This document shows, piece by piece, positions 9,087 through 17,633 of a DNA stretch of 64,000 bases. Under the pieces are notes generated by a model, which searched no databases, was not told the DNA's origin, and saw only the letters and a program-made list of their open reading frames with translations. The DNA is from Sphingomicrobium astaxanthinifaciens. GTDB taxonomy: Bacteria > Pseudomonadota > Alphaproteobacteria > Sphingomonadales > Sphingomonadaceae. The stretch covers positions 1,397,501-1,461,500 of the forward strand of contig NZ_JAKNYM010000002.1 in assembly GCF_022865105.1 (NCBI RefSeq), given 5' to 3'. The position numbers were made by a program, and so were the translations under genes. The stretch's first letter is position 1, and each line of letters opens with the position of its first letter.

Positions 9087-10313
9087 ATGAAGACCAGTCT
9101 TGCAGCGCTTGCGCTTGGCCTCGCCTCGATCGCCCTCCCGACCACCGCCGGTGCGGCGGTCGCGCAGGAAGCGCAGGAGCAGAAGCAGATCGTCCTGTCC
9201 GAGGCCGCCGGCCCCGCGATCACCGCGCTCGAAAATGCGCAGAAGGCGCAGGACTGGGCCGCGTTGCCCGGTCTCTACGATGCCGCCATCGCGCTCGCCG
9301 CCAAGCCCGACGACGTCTATTACGCCAATGTCATCAAGCTGCGTGCGGGGGTCGCCATGAACGATCCCGTGATGCAGGGCGAAGCGGTGCTCGGCATGGC
9401 CGATTCCGGGTTCGACGCGGCCACCGCGCTGGTCGGCAACATGGTTACCATCGCCAACGCCAACCTGGCGGCGGGCAACCTCGACCTGGCCGGCCGCCTG
9501 CTCGAGCGCGCCGATGCGCTGCGCCCCAATGACCCGACCACCAACGTGCTGCTTGGCGAAGTCTTTTACCAGAATGACAATCCCGAGGCCGCGACGCAGG
9601 CCTTCCAGAAGGCCATCGCGCTCCAGCGCGCCACCGGGCAGGAGGTTTCCGACAGCTGGTATCGCCGCGCCATCCAGACGCTGCAGGAAGCCGAAAAGCC
9701 GGTGCCCGCGAGCCTCATCCTCTTGTGGGCGAGCGACTATCCGACCAGCGACGTGCTCGGCAAGTCGGTGCGGCTCTATCGGCCCGTCTCGGGCCTCACC
9801 GACGCCGAACTGATCGACCTGTGGCGGTTCCAGCGCGCGGTCGACGCGATGGTCAGCGAATATGAATTCGTGTCCTTCGCCGACGAACTGTTCGCCGCGG
9901 GCTATCCGGGCGAAGCGCTCGCGGTGCTCGAAGAGGGCATTGCCGCGGGCGTGATCGATCCCGACACCGACAACAACAAGCGCCGTCTGTCGCGCGCTCG
10001 CGAGAACGCCCGGGGCGAGCGCGACACGATCGGCAGCGACGCCAGCGCCGCGCGCTCGGCCGCCGAGGCGGGCCGCGCGATCGCGGTCGGCGACCTCTAT
10101 TACGGCTATGACGATTTCGCCAACGCCGCGACCCTCTACGAGGTCGCGCTGGGCAAGCCCGGCGCCGATGCCGACCTCGTCAACCTGCGCCTCGGCGCGG
10201 CGCGGGCGCGGGCCGGCGACCATGCCGGTGCCCGCAGCGCGCTCGAAGCGGTCAGCGGCAAGTATGAGACGCTCGCCAAGTTCTGGCTGGCGTGGGTCGA
10301 CAGCCAGGGCTGA
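9087..10313 (+). CDS. Secreted tetratricopeptide-like repeat protein
   Basis: The 408-residue product has a cleavable signal peptide (MKTSLAALALGLASIALPTTAGAA, residues 1-23 or so), then helical repeat segments typical of TPR/SEL arrays: GNLDLAGRLLERADALRPND, DNPEAATQAFQKAIALQ, DDFANAATLYEVALGKPG and GDHAGARSALEAVSGKYE. It is likely a periplasmic scaffold protein; no enzymatic motif is seen. Its ribosome binding site is TTAGGAGAG, 5-6 bases before the ATG. A strong intrinsic terminator follows, so it is monocistronic. Confidence 0.8.
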   Translation: MKTSLAALALGLASIALPTTAGAAVAQEAQEQKQIVLSEAAGPAITALENAQKAQDWAALPGLYDAAIALAAKPDDVYYANVIKLRAGVAMNDPVMQGEAVLGMADSGFDAATALVGNMVTIANANLAAGNLDLAGRLLERADALRPNDPTTNVLLGEVFYQNDNPEAATQAFQKAIALQRATGQEVSDSWYRRAIQTLQEAEKPVPASLILLWASDYPTSDVLGKSVRLYRPVSGLTDAELIDLWRFQRAVDAMVSEYEFVSFADELFAAGYPGEALAVLEEGIAAGVIDPDTDNNKRRLSRARENARGERDTIGSDASAARSAAEAGRAIAVGDLYYGYDDFANAATLYEVALGKPGADADLVNLRLGAARARAGDHAGARSALEAVSGKYETLAKFWLAWVDSQG

Positions 10314-10379
10314 TCTCGCGCGCGCTCGTTCGCCGGCCCGCTGCCGGCGACGAGCGACCGGTAACCCGTAAACTGCGAA

Positions 10380-10411
10380 GGGGCGTCGGACGAGGGTCCG
10401 GCGCCCCTTTT
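10380..10411 (+). terminator. Strong intrinsic terminator after the secreted TPR protein
   Basis: GGGGCGTCGGA at 10380-10390 pairs with TCCGGCGCCCC at 10397-10407 (11 pairs, one G-T) around a 6-base loop and is followed by TTTT. It terminates the rightward transcript that ends at 10313. Confidence 0.85.
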
Positions 10412-10528
10412 GGTTGCGCGCCGCAAGCGTTCCAAAATGGGATGGTTAACGAAATCTTACTGGTCCTCGCGGCTCGTTACGGGGCAGTTTCCAAGTGTCG
10501 AACTCCCTCGACACGGAGACCGGATCGC

Positions 10529-12175
10529 GTGCGCTTTGACGACCGCCTTGCGACATTGCTCACCCTGCCGGTGGCGGGGCCGCATTCGCGCAGCGTGCGC
10601 TGGCGCCAGCTGGTCGAACTGGCAGCGCGGATGAGCGAGGCGGGGAGCAGCGACCGCGTGCCGATGGTCGCCGCGCTCGCGGTCATCCGCTCCGAACGCG
10701 CCGCCGTCCCGCTCGGGGTCCGCAGCGCCGCCGCGCGCGCGGTCGCCGGGCGCGCGCTCGATCCCGATCTGTTGCAGCTCTTCGCCGAGGACGAGCTGGC
10801 GGTCGCCGCCCCGGTGCTCGCCGCGGCCGATCCCGATGCCGCGACCCGCGAAGCGCTGGTCGCGGCGGCGAGCGGCGACACGCGCACCTTCCTTACCGCG
10901 CTGTGGCCCGATGCAGCGCCCGCCGCTGGCGCCGACGACATAACGCCGCCGCCGGCCGAGAGCGGGCGCGAGGGGCGCCGCCTCGGCGCGGTGGTCGAGC
11001 AGCTCAAGGCCGCGCGCGACCGGCTCGCCGGCGACGTCGCCCCCGACGACGAGGACGCGGGGGCGGGAGCGGGGGCGGGCGGCGCCGCGCCCGACGACGC
11101 GCCCGCGCCCGAGGCGGCCGCCGGGGACCCTGGCGGCGCCCCCGGGGCCGCGCCCCCCGCGGCGCCCGAGCGCGTCACCGCCTTCGCGTGGGAAGCCGGC
11201 GCCGACGGGGCGATCCGCTGGGTCGAGGGCGCCCCGCGCGCGGCGCTGATCGGCAAGTCGCTTTTTGCCGAGTCGAGCCTGGCCGCGTTGGTCGGCGCGC
11301 GCGCGCCCTTCCGCGATATCGAGATCGACCAGCTCGGCGGGCTGCCCGGGCGCTGGTGCCTGACCGGCAGCCCCCAGCATGACGAGGACAGCGGGCGGTT
11401 CCTCGGCTACCGCGGGCGCGCGCGCCGCGCCGACCTCGCCCCGGCCCGCGCCGCGCGCGCCGCAAGCCCCGCCGCGCCCGCCGCGGCGGCGCGCACCGTC
11501 GGGCTGCCGCAGGACCCCGCCACGCTTCGCGAGCTGGTCCACGAGATCAAGACCCCACTCAACGCCATTATCGGTTTTGCCGAGATCATCGACGGGCAAT
11601 ATCTCGGGCCCGCGCACCGGCGCTACCGCGAGCGCGCCGCCGAGATCGTCGCGCAGGCGCGGATCCTGCTCGACGCGATCCGCGACCTCGATTTCGCGGC
11701 GCGGCTGCAATCGCGCGACCGCGCGCCCACGCCGCGCTCGCTCGCCGACGTCCTCGCCGAGCTGCGCGAGCCGCTCGAGGCCAAGGCGGCGCGGGCGGGC
11801 GCGGTCCTCGACCTCGACACGCTCGGCGAGCCCGGCGGCGCAGGGGGCTGCACGACCGACGGCGCGCTCGCCGCGCGGCTCATCGAGCGGCTGCTCGCCG
11901 CGCTGGTCGAGGTCGCGGACGAGGGCGAACGGCTGGCGGTCCGCGCCGCCATGCACGGCGAGGCCTGCCGGCTCGAGGTCGCGCTCCCCGCGCGGCTCGC
12001 CGCGACCGCGCCCGAGGATCTCGTCGACCCCGCGCTGGTGGTCGACACCAGCGGCAAGGCGCTGCTCGGCACGGGGTTCTCGCTGCGGCTGGTGCGTGGG
12101 CTGGCGCGGGTCGGCGGGGGCGAGCTCGACTTTGCCGACGGCCGCGCCCGGCTCGACCTGCCGCGCGCTTCCTGA
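10529..12175 (+). CDS. Divergent sensor histidine kinase with HEAT-like N-terminus and PAS-like region
   Basis: The GTG at 10529, with GGAG at 10515-10518, gives MRFDDRLATLLTLP and 548 residues; the longer open frame upstream crosses the terminator region and is unlikely to be translated. Residues about 60-130 resemble short alpha-helical repeats. A low-complexity Ala/Asp/Gly linker follows, then a PAS-like stretch (FAWEAGADGAIRWVEG ... WCLTGSPQHD) and a HisKA domain with the H-box LVHEIKTPLNAIIGFAEI (His338). The ATP-binding domain is weak: no clear N-box Asn, only a G-box-like GTGFSLRLVRGLARVGGG near the end. No response regulator is adjacent. It may phosphorylate a distant partner or be catalytically impaired. 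Confidence 0.75.
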   Translation: MRFDDRLATLLTLPVAGPHSRSVRWRQLVELAARMSEAGSSDRVPMVAALAVIRSERAAVPLGVRSAAARAVAGRALDPDLLQLFAEDELAVAAPVLAAADPDAATREALVAAASGDTRTFLTALWPDAAPAAGADDITPPPAESGREGRRLGAVVEQLKAARDRLAGDVAPDDEDAGAGAGAGGAAPDDAPAPEAAAGDPGGAPGAAPPAAPERVTAFAWEAGADGAIRWVEGAPRAALIGKSLFAESSLAALVGARAPFRDIEIDQLGGLPGRWCLTGSPQHDEDSGRFLGYRGRARRADLAPARAARAASPAAPAAAARTVGLPQDPATLRELVHEIKTPLNAIIGFAEIIDGQYLGPAHRRYRERAAEIVAQARILLDAIRDLDFAARLQSRDRAPTPRSLADVLAELREPLEAKAARAGAVLDLDTLGEPGGAGGCTTDGALAARLIERLLAALVEVADEGERLAVRAAMHGEACRLEVALPARLAATAPEDLVDPALVVDTSGKALLGTGFSLRLVRGLARVGGGELDFADGRARLDLPRAS

Positions 12176-12232
12176 GCGAAGGCGCTTGCCAGCGGGCGGG
12201 GCGGCTCGCTAGGGCAGGCGACACGGCCCCGG

Positions 12233-12309
12233 GGGCGCGTAGCTCAATTGGTTAGAGCCGGCCGCTCATAACGGCTTGGTTGCGGGTTCGAGTCCTGCCG
12301 CGCCTACCA
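12233..12309 (+). tRNA. tRNA with CAU anticodon, probably tRNA-Ile2 (lysidine type)
   Basis: The cloverleaf folds cleanly: acceptor GGGCGCG/CGCGCCT with a G1-U72 pair, D-arm GCTC/GAGC, anticodon stem GGCCG/CGGCT with loop CTCATAA (anticodon CAT), T-arm GCGGG/CCTGC, and CCA encoded at 12307-12309. A CAU anticodon can be Met or Ile2. The variable region TTGGTT, the C4-G69 pair (a TilS determinant in E. coli) and the absence of the initiator C1xA72 mismatch favour Ile2; elongator Met is the alternative. Confidence 0.92.
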
Positions 12310-12372
12310 CCTCGCAGCGGTCGCCCGCCGCCATCGCGCCGCACGCGCCCGCTCGACGCCCACACGAGAAGG

Positions 12373-12451
<79 letters not shown>

Positions 12452-12494
12452 ACTGGTGCCCGCTCTTAACCGAGGCGGGCGGCCCGCGCCAAGC

Positions 12495-13856
12495 CTATTC
12501 GACCGGGCCCGCCATCACCAGCAGCATCGTCGTCCACGCCGCGACATTCTGGCGCAATTGCGCGGGGTCGACCTTGTCGAGCGTGTCGTTGGCGGTGTGG
12601 TGAAGGTCGAAATAGCGAGTCCCGTCCTGCCGCAGCGACAGCCCGGGCGCGCCCTCCGCGCGCAGCGGCCCGACATCGGCCCCGCCGGCCTGGTCATAGT
12701 CGCCCGAGGCAATGCCGAGCGGCGCCAGCGCCGCGCGCAGCGCATCGGCCTCGGCGCGGCGGTGCTCGCCAAGGTCGGTGGTGACCTTCCACACGCGGTC
12801 GGCGCCGAAGTCGCTCTCGGCGACGACGTGATAGTCGGTGCCATCGTGACGCTCGGCGAAATCGCGCGCGCCCCACAGCCCGACCTCCTCGGCGCCGAAC
12901 CAGACGATCTCGATGGTGCGCGCCGGCGTGCCCATGTCCATCACCCGCTTGGCCGCCGCCGCCACGATCGCGCAGCCGGCGCCGTCATCGAATACCCCGG
13001 GGGCATTGTCCCAGCTGTCGAGATGGCAGCCGACCAGCACCTTCTTCGCGCTCGGGTCGCGCCCCGGCACCTCGGCGATGACATTGCCCGACGGCTGCAT
13101 CCCGAGCCGCCGCGGGGTGAGCAGCAGCTCCATCCGCACCGCTGTCTCGGCGCGCTCGAGCACGCGCATCAGCTGTTCGGCGTCGGGGACGGCAAGCGCG
13201 GCGGCGGGGATCGGGTCGACCCCCTCCTCGAAGCTGGTATTGCCGGTGTGCGGGGTGCGGTTGTGGTCGGTGCCGATCGAGCGCACGACGATCGCCGCCG
13301 CGCCGCGCTTGGCCGCCTCGTTGGGGCCGACCCAGCGCGGCGCGCCGAACGGCATCGAATAGCCCGACCCGTCCTGGTTGCGCGGCATGGCGTTCGAGAT
13401 GAAGACGATCCGCCCCGCCTGGTTGGCGGGATCATCGGCGAGGAAGGCGGCATAATCGACATAACCGACGACCTCGGCGGTCAGCCCCGCGGGACCGGTC
13501 GAGCCCGAATTGCCGAGCGCGGTCAGCGCGAGGTCCTGCGGGTAGGGGCCCGTCAGCCGCGCCTTCTCCTCGCCGCGCACCCAGGTCGGCATGCGATAGT
13601 CCTCGACCCGGACATTGGCAAAGCCGAGCGCGGTCAGCCGCTCGGTCGCCCACGCCCGCGCGCGCGCCTCCGCCGGGGTGCCGCCGAGCCGCGGCCCGAC
13701 CTCGGTGGTGAGGTCCTCGAGGATGTCCCATGCGACCGCGTCCTCAAGCGCCTCGGCCTGCGCCTGGAGCAGCCGCTCGCGCTCGAGATCGTGCGCGGAG
13801 GCGGGGGAGGAAAGGGGCAGGGCGGCGAGCGCGGCAAGCGCGAGGGTGCGTGTCAT
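12495..13856 (-). CDS. M28 family zinc metallopeptidase, exported
   Basis: The start at 13856 gives a signal peptide MTRTLALAALAALPLSSPASA, 8 codons inside the longest open frame. The 453-residue protein has the protease-associated insert and an M28 catalytic core: GCHLDSWDNAPGVFDDGAG (His and Asp zinc ligands), WFGAEEVGLWGARDF (catalytic Glu and Glu ligand), ESDFGADRVW (Asp ligand) and DLHHTANDTLDKV (final His ligand). Such enzymes are aminopeptidases or carboxypeptidases with two zinc ions, acting in the periplasm. It is followed by the minus-strand tRNA-Pro. Confidence 0.92.
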   Translation of the reverse strand: MTRTLALAALAALPLSSPASAHDLERERLLQAQAEALEDAVAWDILEDLTTEVGPRLGGTPAEARARAWATERLTALGFANVRVEDYRMPTWVRGEEKARLTGPYPQDLALTALGNSGSTGPAGLTAEVVGYVDYAAFLADDPANQAGRIVFISNAMPRNQDGSGYSMPFGAPRWVGPNEAAKRGAAAIVVRSIGTDHNRTPHTGNTSFEEGVDPIPAAALAVPDAEQLMRVLERAETAVRMELLLTPRRLGMQPSGNVIAEVPGRDPSAKKVLVGCHLDSWDNAPGVFDDGAGCAIVAAAAKRVMDMGTPARTIEIVWFGAEEVGLWGARDFAERHDGTDYHVVAESDFGADRVWKVTTDLGEHRRAEADALRAALAPLGIASGDYDQAGGADVGPLRAEGAPGLSLRQDGTRYFDLHHTANDTLDKVDPAQLRQNVAAWTTMLLVMAGPVE

Positions 13857-13899
13857 GGGACGCAGGCTTATCGCGCGCATCGCCCCCTGTCACCTCCCG

Positions 13900-15000
13900 T
13901 CACAGGAGCCGCAACTGGTCCCCCGCCGGCGCCCGGAACAGCGCGCAATTGAGCGCGAATTTCTGCCGCGACAGCCCGGCGTCGCGGCACGCCTTGGCAA
14001 AGCGCCGCTGGAACAATTCGGCCCACACCCCGGTCCCGCGCAGCCGGCTGAAGAACTCGGGATCGTTGTCGCGCCCGCCGCGCAACTCGCGGATCGTCGC
14101 CATCACCTTGCGCGCGCGGTCGGGATAATGGGTCTCGAGCCAGTCCTTGAACAAGGGCGCCACCTCGTGCGGCAGCCGGACCGGCAGGAAGAAGGCGCTG
14201 CGCGCGCCCGCCGCGGCCCCCGCCGCGACGATCGCCTCCATCTCGTGATCGGTGATGTGCGGGATGACGGGGGAGACCGAGAGATAGACCGGCACCCCCG
14301 CCGCGGCGAGCTGGCGGATCGCCTCGAGCCGCTTGCGCGGCGCGGGCGCGCGCGGCTCGAGCGTGGCATGCGTCCGCGGCTCGAGGCTGGTCACCGACAG
14401 CGCCACCGCGGCGAGCTTCTTGCGCGCCGCCGCCGCGATCAGGTCGAGATCGCGCAGCACCCGGTCGGACTTGGTGGTGATGGTGAAGGGATGGTCGCAG
14501 TCGACCAGCACCTCGAGCACCCCGCGGGTCACCTTCCAGCGCCCCTCGATCGGCTGGTAGGGGTCGGTGTTGGTGCCCAGCGCGATGGGGGCGGGGGCAT
14601 AGCCCTTGCGCCCGAGCGTTTCGTGAAGGAGCCGCGGCGCGTCGGGCTTGGCGAACAGGCGGCTCTCGAAATCCACCCCGGGGGACAGGTCGTGATAGGC
14701 GTGGGTGGGGCGCGCGAAGCAATAGACGCAGCCATGTTCGCAGCCGCGATAGGGATTGACCGACCGGTCGAAACCGATGTCGGGCGAGCTGTTGCGGGTC
14801 AGGATCGTCTTGGGGCGCTCGATCGAGACGGTGGTGCGGCGCGGGGCCACCCCGTCGATCGCCTCGACCTGGTCGAGCCAGTCGCCGTCGGCGACATGGG
14901 CGCGGAGGTTGAAACGGGCGGGGCTGTCGTTGCGCGTGGCCCCGCGCCCGCGGGTCGACTCGATCGGCATGCCGTGATGGTAGCGGGTGGGGCGGAACAT
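13900..15000 (-). CDS. PA0069 family radical SAM protein (SPL-like)
   Basis: 366 residues with the radical SAM cluster motif CEHGCVYC at Cys87, Cys91 and Cys94 (CxxxCxxC), preceded by VNPYRGC and followed by FARPTHAYHDLSPGVDFE, all characteristic of the PA0069/Rv2578c group related to spore photoproduct lyase-like enzymes. Downstream blocks LGTNTDPYQPIEGR and TTKSDRVLRDLDLI are also conserved. The chemical reaction of this group is unknown; a DNA or nucleotide repair role has been suggested by resemblance only. Monocistronic, 43 bases from the M28 gene. Confidence 0.88.
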   Translation of the reverse strand: MFRPTRYHHGMPIESTRGRGATRNDSPARFNLRAHVADGDWLDQVEAIDGVAPRRTTVSIERPKTILTRNSSPDIGFDRSVNPYRGCEHGCVYCFARPTHAYHDLSPGVDFESRLFAKPDAPRLLHETLGRKGYAPAPIALGTNTDPYQPIEGRWKVTRGVLEVLVDCDHPFTITTKSDRVLRDLDLIAAAARKKLAAVALSVTSLEPRTHATLEPRAPAPRKRLEAIRQLAAAGVPVYLSVSPVIPHITDHEMEAIVAAGAAAGARSAFFLPVRLPHEVAPLFKDWLETHYPDRARKVMATIRELRGGRDNDPEFFSRLRGTGVWAELFQRRFAKACRDAGLSRQKFALNCALFRAPAGDQLRLL

Positions 15001-15070
15001 AACAAGAACGATGCGTCGGTTGCCCGGTTCGCCCCGGCCGCGACCAGCGCGCCATTCGGTCGCCGCCGGC

Positions 15071-16765
15071 CTAGCGCGCGGGGAAGCGCGGGGTCCGCCC
15101 CTGAACGAGGTCGGTCAGCGCCTGCGGGGTCGACCCTGCCTCGGCGTGATAGACGAAATAGTTGCGCAGGATCGCGGGAATGTAGAAGCGCGTCTCCCAA
15201 TAGGGCAGGCTTTCCATCCACAACAGGGGATCGTCGCCGGGGATCGCCGCCCAGCGCGCCACCGGCACCGGCCCGGCATTATAGGCCGCGATCACGCGCA
15301 GCAGCTCGTCGTGCGTCGCCCCGTTGGCGCGCATCGCCTCGATGAACGCCTGCCCGTGATCGAGGTTGGCCTCGGGCCGCTTGAGCGCCTCGCGGCTGAT
15401 CGACTGGCCGCGGCGGCGCGCGGTATCGCTCGCGGTCCCGGGCCGCACCTGCATCAGCCCGATCGCGTCGGCGCTCGACACCACGCCCTCGCGAAAGTCG
15501 CTTTCCTGGATGATGTGCGAGAAAACGAGGAAGGGGTCGATCCGCCAGCCGTTGTCGGGCTGCCAGCCCGGCGCCGGATAGCGGTCGGCGGGATCCACCA
15601 GCGCCCCGCGCGGGCCGTTGGTGGCGAGCCAATATTGCAGCCCGAGCCGCAACGCGCCCGCGACCTCGACGAGCGCCTTGTGGTCGCCGGGCGCGCCGAT
15701 CCGCGCCTGGTGGCGCAACAGCTCGGTCGCGCGCTCGCGCTCGCCCATCGCCACCAGCGCCCGCGCGCGCACCACGTTGGGCAGCGCCTCGACCCGCGCG
15801 CGGGTGGCGCGGTCGCTCGGCCCGACCCGCTGCGCGAGCCGGCGGTTGAGCCCGAGCCGTTCGCGCGCGAGCTGGCCGTAGAAGGTCTCGACCTCGCGCG
15901 CCGCCGCGCCGAGATAGGGTGCGACCGCCTGCGGCCGCCGACAGCGTTGCTCGGCGCGCGCGGTCCAGTAATGCGCCGCGCTGCGCAATTCGGTGTCGCG
16001 GGTGCCCGCCGCCGCGGTGCGAAACGCGTCGGAGGCGGCCCGGCAGTCATGCTGCCGCCACGCCGCGAGCCCGAGCGTCCAGGCGGCCTGCGCGCGCCAT
16101 TCGCCGCGGCCCGCCGCGACGCCTTCTGCGGCGAGCCGGCGCGCGCCGTCGAGATCGCCCGCGACATAATGGATCCACGCCGCGAGCTGCGCGATCTCGG
16201 CCTGCTCCTCGCCGCTGCCGAGCCGCCCTTCGGCGAGCGCGGCGCGGTAGAGCGCCTCGGCGGCCGCGCCGTCGTCGGCTTCGATCGCGGGCCGCAACGC
16301 GGCGCGCAGCGTCTCGACCGCGGCGGTCGCGGTCGATCGCGCCCGGGTCCGCCGCGGCGCCCCGCCGAGCCCGACGAGCGGGCGGGCAGGCAGCGCCGCG
16401 ACCGCGTCGCCACCACGCTCGGCGGCCAGCGCGGCGAGGCGCTCGGCCTGCGGCAGCTCGGGCGCGCGGCGCACCAACGCGCTCGCCTCGGCCCCGCTCA
16501 CCCGCGGAGAATTGGGCGCCAGGTAGAGCTGCGCCAACGCATAGGGGGCGAGCACCCCGTCCTCCATCGCCGCGATCGAGCGACGGGCCTGGTCCCATTG
16601 CCCGGCATCGATCGCGCGAAAGATCGCGGGCCAGTCGGCGAGCAGCGGCGCGGGCGCTTCCTGCCGCGCCCCCGGGGGCAGCGGCGCGAGCGGGTCGGCC
16701 TGTGCGGCGAGCGGCGCGGGGAGCAGCACGGCGGCCCCGATCACCGCCCCGAGCAGCGCCTTCAT
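15071..16765 (-). CDS. slt: Soluble lytic murein transglycosylase
   Basis: The ATG at 16765 gives MKALLGAVIGAAVLLPAPLAAQA, a signal peptide, and 564 residues; the open frame continues upstream through the preceding gene but only because of GC bias. A long alpha-superhelical N-terminal domain precedes a C-terminal SLT domain with the catalytic glutamate in FSHIIQESDFREG (near residue 418), then SADAIGLMQVRPGTA and VIAAYNAGPVPVARW, all classic family 1 lytic transglycosylase motifs. It cleaves peptidoglycan to 1,6-anhydromuropeptides in the periplasm. It overlaps the upstream gene by ATGA, indicating translational coupling. Confidence 0.93.
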   Translation of the reverse strand: MKALLGAVIGAAVLLPAPLAAQADPLAPLPPGARQEAPAPLLADWPAIFRAIDAGQWDQARRSIAAMEDGVLAPYALAQLYLAPNSPRVSGAEASALVRRAPELPQAERLAALAAERGGDAVAALPARPLVGLGGAPRRTRARSTATAAVETLRAALRPAIEADDGAAAEALYRAALAEGRLGSGEEQAEIAQLAAWIHYVAGDLDGARRLAAEGVAAGRGEWRAQAAWTLGLAAWRQHDCRAASDAFRTAAAGTRDTELRSAAHYWTARAEQRCRRPQAVAPYLGAAAREVETFYGQLARERLGLNRRLAQRVGPSDRATRARVEALPNVVRARALVAMGERERATELLRHQARIGAPGDHKALVEVAGALRLGLQYWLATNGPRGALVDPADRYPAPGWQPDNGWRIDPFLVFSHIIQESDFREGVVSSADAIGLMQVRPGTASDTARRRGQSISREALKRPEANLDHGQAFIEAMRANGATHDELLRVIAAYNAGPVPVARWAAIPGDDPLLWMESLPYWETRFYIPAILRNYFVYHAEAGSTPQALTDLVQGRTPRFPAR

Positions 16766-17538
16766 GCGTCCCCCGCCAGCAACTGGAGGTCGATCCACGC
16801 CAGCCGCTTGTCGGCGGGCCGGTCGAGCAGCCAGCGCGGATGGAAGGTGGCGACGCAGCGCGCGCCCTCGACGGTGTGGCAGCGTCCGCGCACGCGCGCC
16901 AGCGGCGCCTCGAGCAATGCGCGCGCGGCCTGCTCGCCGAGCAGTAGCAGCCGTTGCGGGCGGGCCAGCGCGAGGCGCTTGCGCAGCGCCTCGACGAGCC
17001 CCGGGTCGAACGGCGCGCGCGAGGGCTGCCCGGGGCGATAGGCGGGATCGATCATCGCCAGCGGAGGGGCCTCGATCCCGATCGCCGCCATCATCCGCTC
17101 GAACAGTTCGCGCGCGGGCGGGGTCATCCCCTCGGGCGCCTCGCCGCGCGCGCCGACCACCAGCAGCGGCGGCTCGCTCGGCAAGGGCGCGGCGAGGTGC
17201 GCCGCCCCCAGCGTCGCCGAGCGCGCCGCCAGCCATGCTTCGATCGCCTCGAGCGTGTCGGGGACCGGCGCGGGCGCGGGCGCAGGTGTGGGCACGCGAG
17301 TGGAAGGCGAGGCAGGAGGCGCAGGCGCAGGCGCAGGCGAGGACGCCGTCCCCGCATCGCTGCCCGGCACCGCGCTGGGTGTCAGGGGCGGCGCGGACGC
17401 GGGCGCGGGCGCGGGCGCGGGCCGCAGGCTGCGCCAGCTCGGCGCGCGCTCGCGCACCGCGACGTCGACCCCCGCCGCGTCCCACCAGTCCAGCAGCGCG
17501 CGCGCGCCCGCCTTGTCGATTCCCACCCCGTCGTTCAT
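16762..17538 (-). CDS. Degenerate uracil-DNA glycosylase superfamily protein
   Basis: From MNDGVGI (17538) the protein has 258 residues. After residues 1-35 comes a Pro/Ala-rich linker (repeated APAPAP-type runs, about residues 40-95). The C-terminal half resembles family 4/5-type UDGs: LLVVGARGEAPEGMTPP in place of the water-activating motif, LLLLGEQAARALLE, and ATFHPRWLLDRPADKRLAW, which matches the DNA-intercalating HP motif. The four cysteines that bind the 4Fe-4S cluster in family 4 are not all present (only two Cys near the end), so activity is uncertain. Coupled to the transglycosylase by an ATGA overlap. Confidence 0.72.
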   Translation of the reverse strand: MNDGVGIDKAGARALLDWWDAAGVDVAVRERAPSWRSLRPAPAPAPASAPPLTPSAVPGSDAGTASSPAPAPAPPASPSTRVPTPAPAPAPVPDTLEAIEAWLAARSATLGAAHLAAPLPSEPPLLVVGARGEAPEGMTPPARELFERMMAAIGIEAPPLAMIDPAYRPGQPSRAPFDPGLVEALRKRLALARPQRLLLLGEQAARALLEAPLARVRGRCHTVEGARCVATFHPRWLLDRPADKRLAWIDLQLLAGDA

Positions 17539-17558
17539 CCTTTCATCGTTCGGCCATG

Positions 17559-17574
17559 TTGACGGCGCGGTCAA
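17559..17574. promoter_or_regulatory. Inverted repeat TTGAC-N6-GTCAA upstream of ETF-QO
   Basis: TTGAC at 17559-17563 and GTCAA at 17570-17574 form an exact inverted repeat in the divergent region between the UDG-like gene and the ETF-QO gene. It has the size of a TetR or similar dimeric operator; TTGACG could also serve as a -35 element for the rightward gene. Confidence 0.35.
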
Positions 17575-17633
17575 TAAATTGGCAGGGCTGTCGAGAGCCG
17601 AAGCGACGGCAAAATACGATCAAGGGATGGGTG

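Noticed and set aside
10292-10528. Upstream start of the histidine kinase giving 627 residues
   Set aside because: The added residues cross a strong terminator and look random; GTG 10529 has a Shine-Dalgarno.
16766-17485. In-frame upstream extension of the lytic transglycosylase to 804 residues
   Set aside because: It overlaps the UDG-like gene in another frame, is Arg/Ala/Gly-rich, and the signal peptide starts at 16765.
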